From: Candidatus Zixiibacteriota bacterium
GTDB lineage: Bacteria > Zixibacteria > MSB-5A5 > GN15 > FEB-12
Length of the DNA: 8,336 bases
Direction of reading: 5' to 3'
Assembly (NCBI GenBank): GCA_030619345.1
Contig: JAUXBO010000087.1
Location: forward strand, 1 to 8,336
This document shows, piece by piece, positions 1 through 6,430 of the stretch; the stretch's first letter is position 1, and each line of letters opens with the position of its first letter. The translations under genes were made by a program, and so were the position numbers. The notes beneath the pieces were generated by a model. It had not been told where the DNA came from. It searched no databases and was given only the letters and a program-made list of their open reading frames with translations.

Positions 1-697
1 GATTGATCCCGACCGGACCAATCCGGTTGACGCGGCCAATGCCGCCGAGGTGGCGGTTGAATGTGGGGTTGATGCTTTTCTGATTGGCAGTTCGTTTTCA
101 CTTGGAAATTCGTTTTCAGAAACCGTCAAGGCGATCAAAGAAGCCGCCTGTCAACCAACGATAATATTCCCCGGCTCTTTTGCACAGATAACTCCGCAAG
201 CGGATGCAATTCTTTTTACGTCGCTAATTTCCGGGCGCAATCCTAACTACCTGATTGACGAGCAAGTTAAGGGCGCACCGATCATTAAGAAACACAACCT
301 TGAAACAATCCCGACCGGCTATATGCTTATCGAGTCCGGCGCGTTGACTTCGGTTCAGTTCGTGTCCGGGACGCAACCAATCCCACGTAACAAAAATGAT
401 ATTGCCTCGGCTCACGCCCTGGCTGCTCAGTACATGGGCATGAAAATGGTATATCTGGAGGCGGGTTCGGGCGCGGAAAAGCCGGTGCCGGTTGCTATGA
501 TTTCCGCAGTCTCCTCTTATATTGACATACCCGTCATGGTCGGCGGTGGACTGACGTCACCCCGTGCCTGTGTTGAACGGGTTGAGGCTGGAGCTTCGTT
601 TGTGGTAGTTGGGAACTCTCTTGAAAGAAAGCAGGACAAGGCGTACCTTTTGGAATTGGCCGCAGCAGTTCACAGTAAGGAGATAGTAACCGTATGA
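1..697 (+). CDS. Geranylgeranylglyceryl phosphate synthase / PcrB family prenyltransferase (5' end missing)
   Basis: This TIM-barrel enzyme family joins a polyprenyl diphosphate to sn-glycerol-1-phosphate, the first ether-bond step of archaeal-type lipids. The reading frame is open from base 2, so the gene begins before the window; 231 residues are visible and the family usually has about 240-260. Visible landmarks, numbered from the first complete codon, are IDPD (1-4, the start of the usual DPDK-like element), LIGSS (27-31), FPG (56-58), SGRNPNYLI (77-85), IPTGYMLIESG (103-113), YLEAGSGA (151-158), the phosphate-binding GGGL (181-184) and VVVGNSLE (201-208). The SGRNPNYLI and PIPRNK (126-131) segments resemble the group II enzymes of archaea and FCB bacteria more than Bacillus PcrB, which makes heptaprenylglyceryl phosphate. 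An internal GTG at 50 is not the real start, because conserved sequence lies upstream. The stop overlaps the gmhA start (ATGA). Family is near certain; prenyl chain length cannot be read from this. Confidence 0.93.
   Translation, partial: IDPDRTNPVDAANAAEVAVECGVDAFLIGSSFSLGNSFSETVKAIKEAACQPTIIFPGSFAQITPQADAILFTSLISGRNPNYLIDEQVKGAPIIKKHNLETIPTGYMLIESGALTSVQFVSGTQPIPRNKNDIASAHALAAQYMGMKMVYLEAGSGAEKPVPVAMISAVSSYIDIPVMVGGGLTSPRACVERVEAGASFVVVGNSLERKQDKAYLLELAAAVHSKEIVTV
677..684 (+). promoter_or_regulatory. Shine-Dalgarno for gmhA inside the GGGP synthase gene
   Basis: AAGGAGAT lies 9 nt before the ATG at 694 and within the last codons of the upstream gene. It supports 694 as the start of the isomerase and translation coupled through the ATGA overlap. 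Confidence 0.7.
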
Positions 698-1281
698 ATC
701 GCGATGAAACGATGGCCCGACTCAAGATTCTGGCCGATGAAACCGCTATCCTTCGTAAATCCGGCATGGAGAGTCTGGCCGGAAAATTGATCGATACGGC
801 AGCCGTAATATCGGGCGTGATTGGATCGGGAAATAAAATTCTGATCGCCGGTAACGGCGGGTCGGCGGCGGATGCATCCCACTTTGCCGGAGAGATGATT
901 GTCCGTCTGTCTGCCGATAGAAACCGCCAGGCGCTGCCAGCCATTGCTCTTTCGACTGATCTGTCGGTCATTACCGCCGCAGCTAACGACTACGGATATG
1001 AGAATATTTTTGCTCGTCAGGTTGAAGGTCTGGGGCGCAAGGGTGACATGCTGATCGTGATCTCCACCTCGGGGAATTCGCCCAACCTTATAAGGGTTGT
1101 ACAGATCGCCAAAGAAAGATCGCTTCTGACTCTCGGCCTTCTGGGCGGAGATGGCGGCCGTTTGGCTTCCATGGTCGATCAGGCTTTGATTATCCCGCAT
1201 CCCTCGACGCAGAGAATTCAGGAAGAACAGATATTCTATATTCACTTGTTGGTTGAACTGATCGAAGCAGACCTGGTCTAA
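694..1281 (+). CDS. gmhA: Phosphoheptose isomerase GmhA (sedoheptulose 7-phosphate isomerase)
   Basis: The enzyme converts sedoheptulose 7-phosphate to D-glycero-D-manno-heptose 7-phosphate in the cytoplasm, the first committed step toward the ADP- or GDP-heptoses used in LPS core, glycans or S-layer sugars. The protein is one SIS domain of 195 residues, close to the 192 of E. coli GmhA. It shows AGNGGSAADASHFAGE (52-67), the phosphate-binding STSGNS (124-129) and HPSTQRIQEEQ (169-179). H63, E67, Q176 and H184 have the spacing of the zinc/catalytic residues known in characterised GmhA enzymes, which separates it from DiaA-like SIS proteins lacking this set. The ATG overlaps the previous stop by 4 nt, with AAGGAGAT upstream. 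The TAA is followed at once by the ATG of the membrane protein. No heptose kinase or GmhB phosphatase is visible in the window, so the final nucleotide-heptose is unknown. Confidence 0.93.
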   Translation: MNRDETMARLKILADETAILRKSGMESLAGKLIDTAAVISGVIGSGNKILIAGNGGSAADASHFAGEMIVRLSADRNRQALPAIALSTDLSVITAAANDYGYENIFARQVEGLGRKGDMLIVISTSGNSPNLIRVVQIAKERSLLTLGLLGGDGGRLASMVDQALIIPHPSTQRIQEEQIFYIHLLVELIEADLV

Positions 1282-2547
1282 ATGCCCTCAAATATTTCAG
1301 AGCGACTGCAGACGATTCTATCGGTGACGTTTGCGATCTTTGTGTTTGGTTCTACATTTTCCATTGCCCTGGCCCAGTCAGCGCTCGGTCTGAGTCTGGC
1401 GCTATTTCTGGCTATCATAATTGTCGACAAGTATAATCCGTTTGAACGACGTTTGGCACTGGTCTATGCAGCTATACTGGCTTACGTTACCTGGCTCTGG
1501 GTCGCTTCTATTTCGAATGAAAATACGATTGAATCGTTTAATGCCACGCGTGAAGAATGGCTTTTCCTTGCAATTCCAGTGGGAGTTTATCTTCTGGGCC
1601 GGACGGGTCCGCGAAAGCTGTTTATTCGGGCTTTGACCGCCGGGGTCATTCTGGTTTCGCTCTACGGCCTTGTCCAGCATTTCACCGGTATCGTTCTGCT
1701 AAAAGATCATCTGGCCGTCAAAGCGCCAGATTTTGGTTATTCGGTCTCCGGCCAGTTCTCGCATCGGCTGACATTCGGCAATTACTTTGGAATGGTCTCC
1801 GTGTTCCTTTTTTCAATGGCAATAGGCGTGAAGGGGCTTCGGAAAGATCGCGATCGCTTGTTCATGTTCCTCGCGGCCATGATGGGAATAGTCGTCACTT
1901 TGCTGTCATATAGTCGGGGCCCGATTATCTCGCTTGCCGGAGCGCTTTTGATTTCCGGGTTCATAGTCAGCAGACGAATGTTCAGGGTCGGTCTGCCGGT
2001 GCTGGGGGCAATTGTCGTTTCCCTGTTTGTTTTGCAACCGGGACTGTTTGGTGATTTTGAGGGGCGGATCAACCGTGACTTAAATGAAGAGTATTCAGGA
2101 AGTCGAATATATATCTGGAAGACTTCGGCCAGAATAATTGGAGATAATCCCTGGACGGGGGTCGGTCCGGCTAATTTCAAACAGGCGTATCTTGCCAAGA
2201 TCCCGGCTGACATACCGCCGGTACGCCATCACTCCCATGCTCATAACGACCTCCTGAATTTCGCGGCCACATCGGGAATCCCGGGAAGCGCTTTTTGGCT
2301 GGCGCTATTTTTTGTCGTTGGAATAAAGCTGTTCTGGATGGGGAGATCACCTGCGGGCACTGACTTTCAGACCCTTATGTCCCGATCAGCCCTGTTAGCA
2401 ACGCTCTTTTTTCTGGCGGCATCCATGACAGAGGCTGTTTTTGCTGATGAGGAAGTTCGGCAGGCCCTGATGTTTATCTGGGCGGCCGGTTTAGCGATTC
2501 CACCCTCCATTGGAACCGTAGGATTGACCAAGGGTAAAAATACTTGA
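1282..2547 (+). CDS. O-antigen ligase/polymerase-like membrane protein (Wzy_C family)
   Basis: A 421-residue polytopic inner-membrane protein with roughly 10-12 hydrophobic segments, starting near residues 12-48 and ending near 394-410. It has the hallmarks of the WaaL/Wzy/PglL superfamily (Wzy_C, PF04932): SGQFSHRLTFGNYFG (156-170), SYSRGP (209-214) after a hydrophobic segment, then a large probable periplasmic loop (about 253-330) with GSRIYIWKTS (273-282), NPWTGVGPANF (289-299) and the HSHAHNDLL motif (317-325). The conserved His in that loop is needed for ligase activity in WaaL proteins. Members join or polymerise lipid-linked glycans on the outer face of the inner membrane. Sequence alone does not separate ligase from polymerase or from a protein O-glycosyltransferase. 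Its ATG directly follows the gmhA TAA and no clear Shine-Dalgarno is seen, so it is probably translated by coupling. Confidence 0.87.
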   Translation: MPSNISERLQTILSVTFAIFVFGSTFSIALAQSALGLSLALFLAIIIVDKYNPFERRLALVYAAILAYVTWLWVASISNENTIESFNATREEWLFLAIPVGVYLLGRTGPRKLFIRALTAGVILVSLYGLVQHFTGIVLLKDHLAVKAPDFGYSVSGQFSHRLTFGNYFGMVSVFLFSMAIGVKGLRKDRDRLFMFLAAMMGIVVTLLSYSRGPIISLAGALLISGFIVSRRMFRVGLPVLGAIVVSLFVLQPGLFGDFEGRINRDLNEEYSGSRIYIWKTSARIIGDNPWTGVGPANFKQAYLAKIPADIPPVRHHSHAHNDLLNFAATSGIPGSAFWLALFFVVGIKLFWMGRSPAGTDFQTLMSRSALLATLFFLAASMTEAVFADEEVRQALMFIWAAGLAIPPSIGTVGLTKGKNT

Positions 2548-2585
2548 CAATGAATCTGTTAAGGGTTTCTTAGCACTGAGGATTT

Positions 2586-2834
2586 ATGGCTGAAAAAACT
2601 AACAAAAAGAACGTAGCAAAATCGGATGATCTCTTCTGGCCATTCGGGACGAAAAATTACATCGCCTTTGGCGTGGCTATCTTAGTGATCGCAGTCGGCT
2701 ACATACTATTGGGGCAGGGATCAATCACCGCCGCTCCGATACTGCTGGTGCTTGGCTACTGTGTGCTGATCCCGGTGGCTCTGGTGATAAAGAGTGACAG
2801 CAATAAATCTGACCTGAGTCCTACCGACGGTTGA
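2586..2834 (+). CDS. Small two-helix membrane protein, DUF3098-like
   Basis: An 82-residue protein with a Lys-rich N-terminus (1-14), an F-W-P-F-G-x-K-N-Y motif (17-25) leading into a first hydrophobic helix (about 26-43), a short linker GQGSITAAP, and a second helix (about 51-68) followed by a polar tail. The order of charged head, FG-x-NY before helix 1 and an AP-I-L-x-LGY motif opening helix 2 resembles DUF3098 proteins, which are common in Bacteroidota and have no established function. The match rests on pattern recall, not alignment. TGAGGA ends 3 nt before the ATG, a tight but usable ribosome site. It lies 38 nt after the O-antigen ligase-like gene on the same strand and is the last gene before the convergent gap, so it may be co-transcribed with the envelope genes. 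Confidence 0.7.
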   Translation: MAEKTNKKNVAKSDDLFWPFGTKNYIAFGVAILVIAVGYILLGQGSITAAPILLVLGYCVLIPVALVIKSDSNKSDLSPTDG

Positions 2835-2890
2835 TACGCTCGCCTTACTGAATTTCCATTATCAGAAATCACGCAATCGACGACGCTGTG

Positions 2891-2925
2891 GTCTGTCTTG
2901 TGGGGAACTACCGTGTCAGACAGAC
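2891..2925. other. Inverted repeat in the convergent intergenic gap, possible weak terminator
   Basis: GTCTGTCT (2891-2898) and AGACAGAC (2918-2925) form a perfect 8-bp stem with a 19-nt loop, between the ends of the plus-strand and minus-strand clusters. Neither side carries a T-run, so a classical intrinsic terminator is not supported on either strand. A second copy of the 3' arm, AAGACAG at 2929-2935, could pair instead with CTGTCTT at 2893-2899. The rest of 2835-2956 shows no gene or RNA that I recognise. Confidence 0.3.
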
Positions 2926-2956
2926 TATAAGACAGGCACTTGCTGCAATTGTATCG

Positions 2957-5458
2957 CTAAGAGTTCTGGTAGTCTTCAACGAACCCACGGTAACGAGACA
3001 GCAGACTGTTAGTATCCTCTTTGGACATACTCTCAACGGTAATATTGAACGAGGCGGTCTGAACATCCGGAGTAACCAATACCCAGCCGGAGTCCTCAAA
3101 AATCCGGACGCCGTCGATTAACTGGCGCGGTTTGTTATCGGAGTCCGTGATCAGACGACGCATGACGGTTCCTTTTTTTGACCAGGGACAGGGGACGCTG
3201 AGGAAACTACGGTTATAGGTTTCATACTGCTCGCGCAGGCTGCTGATCGTGTCATTGGTTTTGGCCAACATTTCCAGTATCTTAACTGTCGCCAGCATAG
3301 CATCGGCGCCAATCTGGAATCCGGGGAAGATAAACCCACCGCGAGTGCCGCCCACAAAGTCGACCTCGCCCCGGCGCTGGATGTCAATCATCGAAAGATG
3401 CGTGTTGGCTATTCGTTTTACTTCAACACCATATTTCTCGCCGATTGCTTCAATTCCCATCGAAGCTGAGACCGGCACAGCCATTTTGGAGATTTGGTAC
3501 GTGCGGCAGAAGAGATCGGTAACGATCAGCAACAGGACCTGGTTGTCAACGGGATATCCGGTCTCATCAACAATCGATAGTTTTTCGGCGGCCGGGTTGA
3601 GTAAGAACCCAACATCGGCATGTAGAGAATTCACTATCGAAGAAAGCTGAACGATGGCCTGCGAATGATCCTCAACCGATGCTGAGAATTTTCTTGGATT
3701 CAAACTGCCATTGAGTTCTATCGCGGAGATACCGAGATGCGAAAAAAGGGTTGGGAAAAGCTGGCTGGAAGATCCATTGGAATGATCGATCACGATCTTA
3801 AATCCGGCATCGCGGATTAGCTGGCTGTCAATACTATCCATAAACTCAGACCGATAGTCCTCTTCGATGCTCTGGGGAATGTCGAGGTGACCGATTTGAT
3901 CCAACGTTGCTCGTTCAAAATCTTCACCAAAATACATTCGCTCAACTTTCTTGAGTTTGGAGGTCGGCATATCGACTCCGTTGCCATCAAAGAAAATCAA
4001 GTCGAGCAAACGGAAGTCTTCGGGATTATGGCGAATATATATCCCGGCGGCGTAGTCGCCCCGGCCAAGACAAAACCTGACGACTGGAACCGGCAGAGTT
4101 TCAAGGTCGGAGACATTGGTACCGGCGGCAAGCAGTCCTGAGATTAGCGCTCTTTTTAGCAGACGTGAGCCATCGGATGCATCTCGGCTAACGACTACTT
4201 CACTTTCTGTTCCCAGGAAGGCTCCAAACGCGGCCCCGACTTTCACGGCCATTTCCGGTGTCAATTCGGTCAACGCCAAACCGGTGACTTTTGAATTGGT
4301 GAATAGTTCCCGGTTCCACTTTTCTCCCCAAACCATTGAAGTCGACACAATGGCGCCGTTTTCTACCGTTTTGCCGGGCCAGATTTTGCAGTTGGCCTTG
4401 ACCGTTGATGAATCTCCCAGAGTACATTCGTCGGATACAATGACGTTATCCATAAGCTGAACATTGTGCCCGAGATGCGATCCGCGGCAGACAATCGTCC
4501 GGGACATTACAGTTTCCCGGCCTATCACATTGTCCGACCAGATTACGGCATTTTTTATTTCGCTGCGTTCACCGATTCTGGTTCTGCTGCCTATGCTGCA
4601 ATTGTGGAGGCGACAGCCAGCCTCAAGGTGAACATCGTCCCCCAAAATAACGCGCCCGGTAAGCTGCACCTCTTCGGCGATATGAACATTGTTACCGACA
4701 TAAACTTCGTTCTCACCATCCACACGGGCCGTACCCTTAAAATCCAGATTGAGTGTTTTCTCAAAAATATCGACATGCACCAGATGGTATTCGTTGACAT
4801 TACCGACGTCCTTCCAATAGCCGTCGGTAATTTTTCCGCACAGCGCCATATTCTCTTCAAGCATTTTGGGAAACAGGTTTTGTGAAAAATCAAAACTCTC
4901 CTCAAACGGAATAAGTTGGTGAGCCCGGGGTTCAAGGATATAGATACCGGTGTTAATAGTATCGGAGAAGGCCTCACCCCACGACGGTTTTTCAAGAAAG
5001 CGTACTATCCGGCCATCACTGTCAGTAATCACAATCCCATAGGCCAGCGGGTTATCCATGCGAGTGACCAGAATAGTCGCGTCGGCTTTTTTCTCATTAT
5101 GCCAGTCTATCGCCTCAGAAAGATCAAAGTCTGTAACCAGATCACCGGAAATAATCAGAACCGGTTCGGTGCTATCGGCCAGGGCACAACGCACGGCTCC
5201 TGCTGTTCCAAAATCTTCTTCTGGCTGAACGTAGCTCATTTGGACACCGAATTTATCGCCATCGCCGAAATAATCTCGGATTTTATCCGGTTGGAAATAG
5301 AGCAGGGAGGTTATTTCGGTAATTCCATGTGAGGCCAGCAGCATCACGACTCGTTCCATCATTGGTACGTTGCCAATGGGAACCATAGGCTTGGGGAGGT
5401 TAATAGTCAGGGGCCGCAGTCTGGTGCCAAAGCCGCCGGCCATAATAATCGCTTTCAT
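2957..5458 (-). CDS. Fusion of sugar-phosphate nucleotidyltransferase, beta-helix and degenerate phosphohexomutase domain (mannose-1-P guanylyltransferase-like)
   Basis: An 833-residue cytoplasmic protein in three parts. Residues 1-235 are a nucleotidyltransferase: GGFGTRLRP (8-16), KP (23-24), the metal-binding SGD (104-106), LEKP (155-158), NTGIYI (169-174) and YWKDVG (214-219). Residues about 250-372 are hexapeptide repeats of a left-handed beta-helix. Residues about 380-833 are a phosphomannomutase/phosphoglucomutase-like region. The layout and length match proteins annotated as mannose-1-phosphate guanylyltransferase/phosphomannomutase in cyanobacteria and actinobacteria, which supply GDP-mannose or related nucleotide sugars. 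The mutase half lacks its key residues: the SHNP serine loop reads IRHNP (475-479), the DGDADR metal loop reads LNPAAEK (620-626), the sugar loop reads GGTRGG (703-708), and the RPSGTEP phosphate loop reads TPDVQTA (796-802). It is therefore probably non-catalytic. GGAG at 5465-5468 lies 6 nt before the ATG; the gene follows the phosphatase after 25 nt. Substrate is uncertain: glucose-1-P or heptose-1-P are alternatives. Confidence 0.88.
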   Translation of the reverse strand: MKAIIMAGGFGTRLRPLTINLPKPMVPIGNVPMMERVVMLLASHGITEITSLLYFQPDKIRDYFGDGDKFGVQMSYVQPEEDFGTAGAVRCALADSTEPVLIISGDLVTDFDLSEAIDWHNEKKADATILVTRMDNPLAYGIVITDSDGRIVRFLEKPSWGEAFSDTINTGIYILEPRAHQLIPFEESFDFSQNLFPKMLEENMALCGKITDGYWKDVGNVNEYHLVHVDIFEKTLNLDFKGTARVDGENEVYVGNNVHIAEEVQLTGRVILGDDVHLEAGCRLHNCSIGSRTRIGERSEIKNAVIWSDNVIGRETVMSRTIVCRGSHLGHNVQLMDNVIVSDECTLGDSSTVKANCKIWPGKTVENGAIVSTSMVWGEKWNRELFTNSKVTGLALTELTPEMAVKVGAAFGAFLGTESEVVVSRDASDGSRLLKRALISGLLAAGTNVSDLETLPVPVVRFCLGRGDYAAGIYIRHNPEDFRLLDLIFFDGNGVDMPTSKLKKVERMYFGEDFERATLDQIGHLDIPQSIEEDYRSEFMDSIDSQLIRDAGFKIVIDHSNGSSSQLFPTLFSHLGISAIELNGSLNPRKFSASVEDHSQAIVQLSSIVNSLHADVGFLLNPAAEKLSIVDETGYPVDNQVLLLIVTDLFCRTYQISKMAVPVSASMGIEAIGEKYGVEVKRIANTHLSMIDIQRRGEVDFVGGTRGGFIFPGFQIGADAMLATVKILEMLAKTNDTISSLREQYETYNRSFLSVPCPWSKKGTVMRRLITDSDNKPRQLIDGVRIFEDSGWVLVTPDVQTASFNITVESMSKEDTNSLLSRYRGFVEDYQNS

Positions 5459-5483
5459 ATCGTTCTCCGGCTGTAGGTCAGCC

Positions 5484-6143
5484 TTATTGTTTAAAGACAG
5501 TGGTCTGTTTAAGGTATCGGGTCACATCAGAAAAATCTTTGAACCCAATATAGTCAATATTATTTTTTTGACAGAATTGTTCAAGGTCTTTTTTGGCGAA
5601 TATAATATCGGCCTCCTCGGTCGCACATGCATCTGAGTAGCCGTCGCCTATGAATATGACTTTCGCCTCGCCCGTTATCTCTTGCCGAAAGTCACGAATT
5701 CGCTGTGCTTTGCAATTGCCGCAACGGCGGCAGGGACCATTGTCATATGGAAATTCGATTGTCATTTTGTCCCCGTTGATAATCGCATGGTTGGCTTTCC
5801 AGGGCAGTTCCCCAAGCCCCTGCGCTGCAAGCAGTTTTTCGATATAAAAGTCGAGCCCATCTGATAGAATGGTCAGTTCAACCTCATTGGCGCGGCAGGT
5901 TTGCACAAATGAGCCGAAAGTAGGGTCTATTTCATGCTGCGTTAAGTATGCTTCCAATTGCTCGCTGGTGGCCGAAATCATCTCGGCTTCACGGGTCAAG
6001 CAGTCCCTGCTTGACATACGGCCGGACTTCCAATCGGGAATGAGTTCATCATTTTTGCCACCTGAAAAGTGATGAAAGAGATGGTAACCAACATCGCGAG
6101 TGCTAACGGTCCCATCAAAGTCAGTGAATATGACCTCTCTCAC
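5484..6143 (-). CDS. HAD-superfamily subfamily IB phosphatase, MtnX-like
   Basis: A cytoplasmic Mg-dependent phosphatase of about 219 residues. I place the start at a GTG (6141-6143), because conserved sequence begins there (VIFTDFDGT). Longer in-frame sequence upstream lies inside the membrane-protein gene and looks unrelated. The GTG overlaps that gene's TGA by 4 nt, and GAGG sits 11 nt upstream. Motifs are DFDGT (8-12, nucleophile D8 and acid D10), LSDG (93-96), Lys145 or Lys161 as motif III, and GDGYSD (166-171). A cysteine cluster C138-x2-C141-x2-C144 occupies the place where Bacillus MtnX has its own cysteine-rich stretch, and the overall layout follows that family (2-hydroxy-3-keto-5-methylthiopentenyl-1-phosphate phosphatase of methionine salvage). 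No other salvage gene is present, so the substrate is unknown. The sugar-nucleotide gene directly downstream makes a sugar-phosphate substrate possible, which is inference. Confidence 0.85.
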   Translation of the reverse strand: MREVIFTDFDGTVSTRDVGYHLFHHFSGGKNDELIPDWKSGRMSSRDCLTREAEMISATSEQLEAYLTQHEIDPTFGSFVQTCRANEVELTILSDGLDFYIEKLLAAQGLGELPWKANHAIINGDKMTIEFPYDNGPCRRCGNCKAQRIRDFRQEITGEAKVIFIGDGYSDACATEEADIIFAKKDLEQFCQKNNIDYIGFKDFSDVTRYLKQTTVFKQ

Positions 6144-6430
6144 AATATCCAGAACCTCAAAACTACAGTTGAAAGCAGGACAACGCCCAGAAGATAACTG
6201 AGTAGACTGAATCGGTACAATCCGGCTTTGCGAAACTCTTGAGCAAATATGAATACACGCAGGAACGCCAGAATCAAGATTCCGACCACGCCCCAGTAAA
6301 CCGCCGCTTGGGACGACCAGATTTTGCAAACGCTCAAAACCGTCAGCCCAATAAAATAAAGCGCAATCAGGTTGCGGCTGTAGCGTTGGTATCGAATTAA
6401 CGATTTTGAGTCGAACATTATCTCTTTCAA
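6140..6430 (-). CDS. Small three-helix membrane protein, probable DUF1634 partner of the TSUP transporter
   Basis: A protein of 96 residues if the TTG at 6430 is used, or 92 from the ATG at 6418. It has three hydrophobic segments (about 21-37, 42-63 and 73-92). The middle part, reading G-I-L-I-L-A-F-L-R-V from residue 50 and followed by a short charged hinge (QEFRKAG, 64-70) and a last helix, resembles DUF1634, a family usually encoded beside TauE/SafE (TSUP) transporters, exactly as here. Its function is not established; a subunit or accessory role to the transporter is inferred from that pairing. The TTG overlaps the transporter's TGA (TTGA) and has GAGG 5 nt upstream (6436-6439). The ATG has only a close AAAGAG 3 nt before it. 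I slightly prefer TTG. The end overlaps the phosphatase GTG by 4 nt. Confidence 0.72.
   Translation of the reverse strand: MKEIMFDSKSLIRYQRYSRNLIALYFIGLTVLSVCKIWSSQAAVYWGVVGILILAFLRVFIFAQEFRKAGLYRFSLLSYLLGVVLLSTVVLRFWIL

Noticed and set aside
534..1245. Long minus-strand frames opposite the GGGP synthase and gmhA genes
   Set aside because: They are antisense shadows of two strongly conserved genes, with no recognisable domain in the translations.
2544..2572. TTGACA at 2544-2549 as a -35 box for a promoter of the small membrane-protein gene
   Set aside because: The hexamer is perfect, but at 16-18 nt spacing only poor -10 matches (such as TTCTTA at 2567-2572) occur. The transcript would begin almost at the ribosome site, and the hexamer overlaps the stop codon of the previous gene.
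2888..3121. Plus-strand 77-residue reading frame in the convergent gap
   Set aside because: It runs into the 3' end of the fusion gene antisense, has no recognisable domain and no clear ribosome site, and its N-terminus merely covers the inverted repeat.
3887..5332. Several plus-strand frames of 80-140 residues opposite the nucleotidyltransferase fusion
   Set aside because: The minus-strand 833-residue frame is continuous and has clear family motifs; the plus-strand frames show none and are antisense shadows.
6144..6329. N-terminal extension of the HAD phosphatase up to 6329
   Set aside because: It lies wholly inside the DUF1634-like gene and shows no HAD-like or signal-peptide features. 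The GTG at 6143 abuts the conserved motif I strand.
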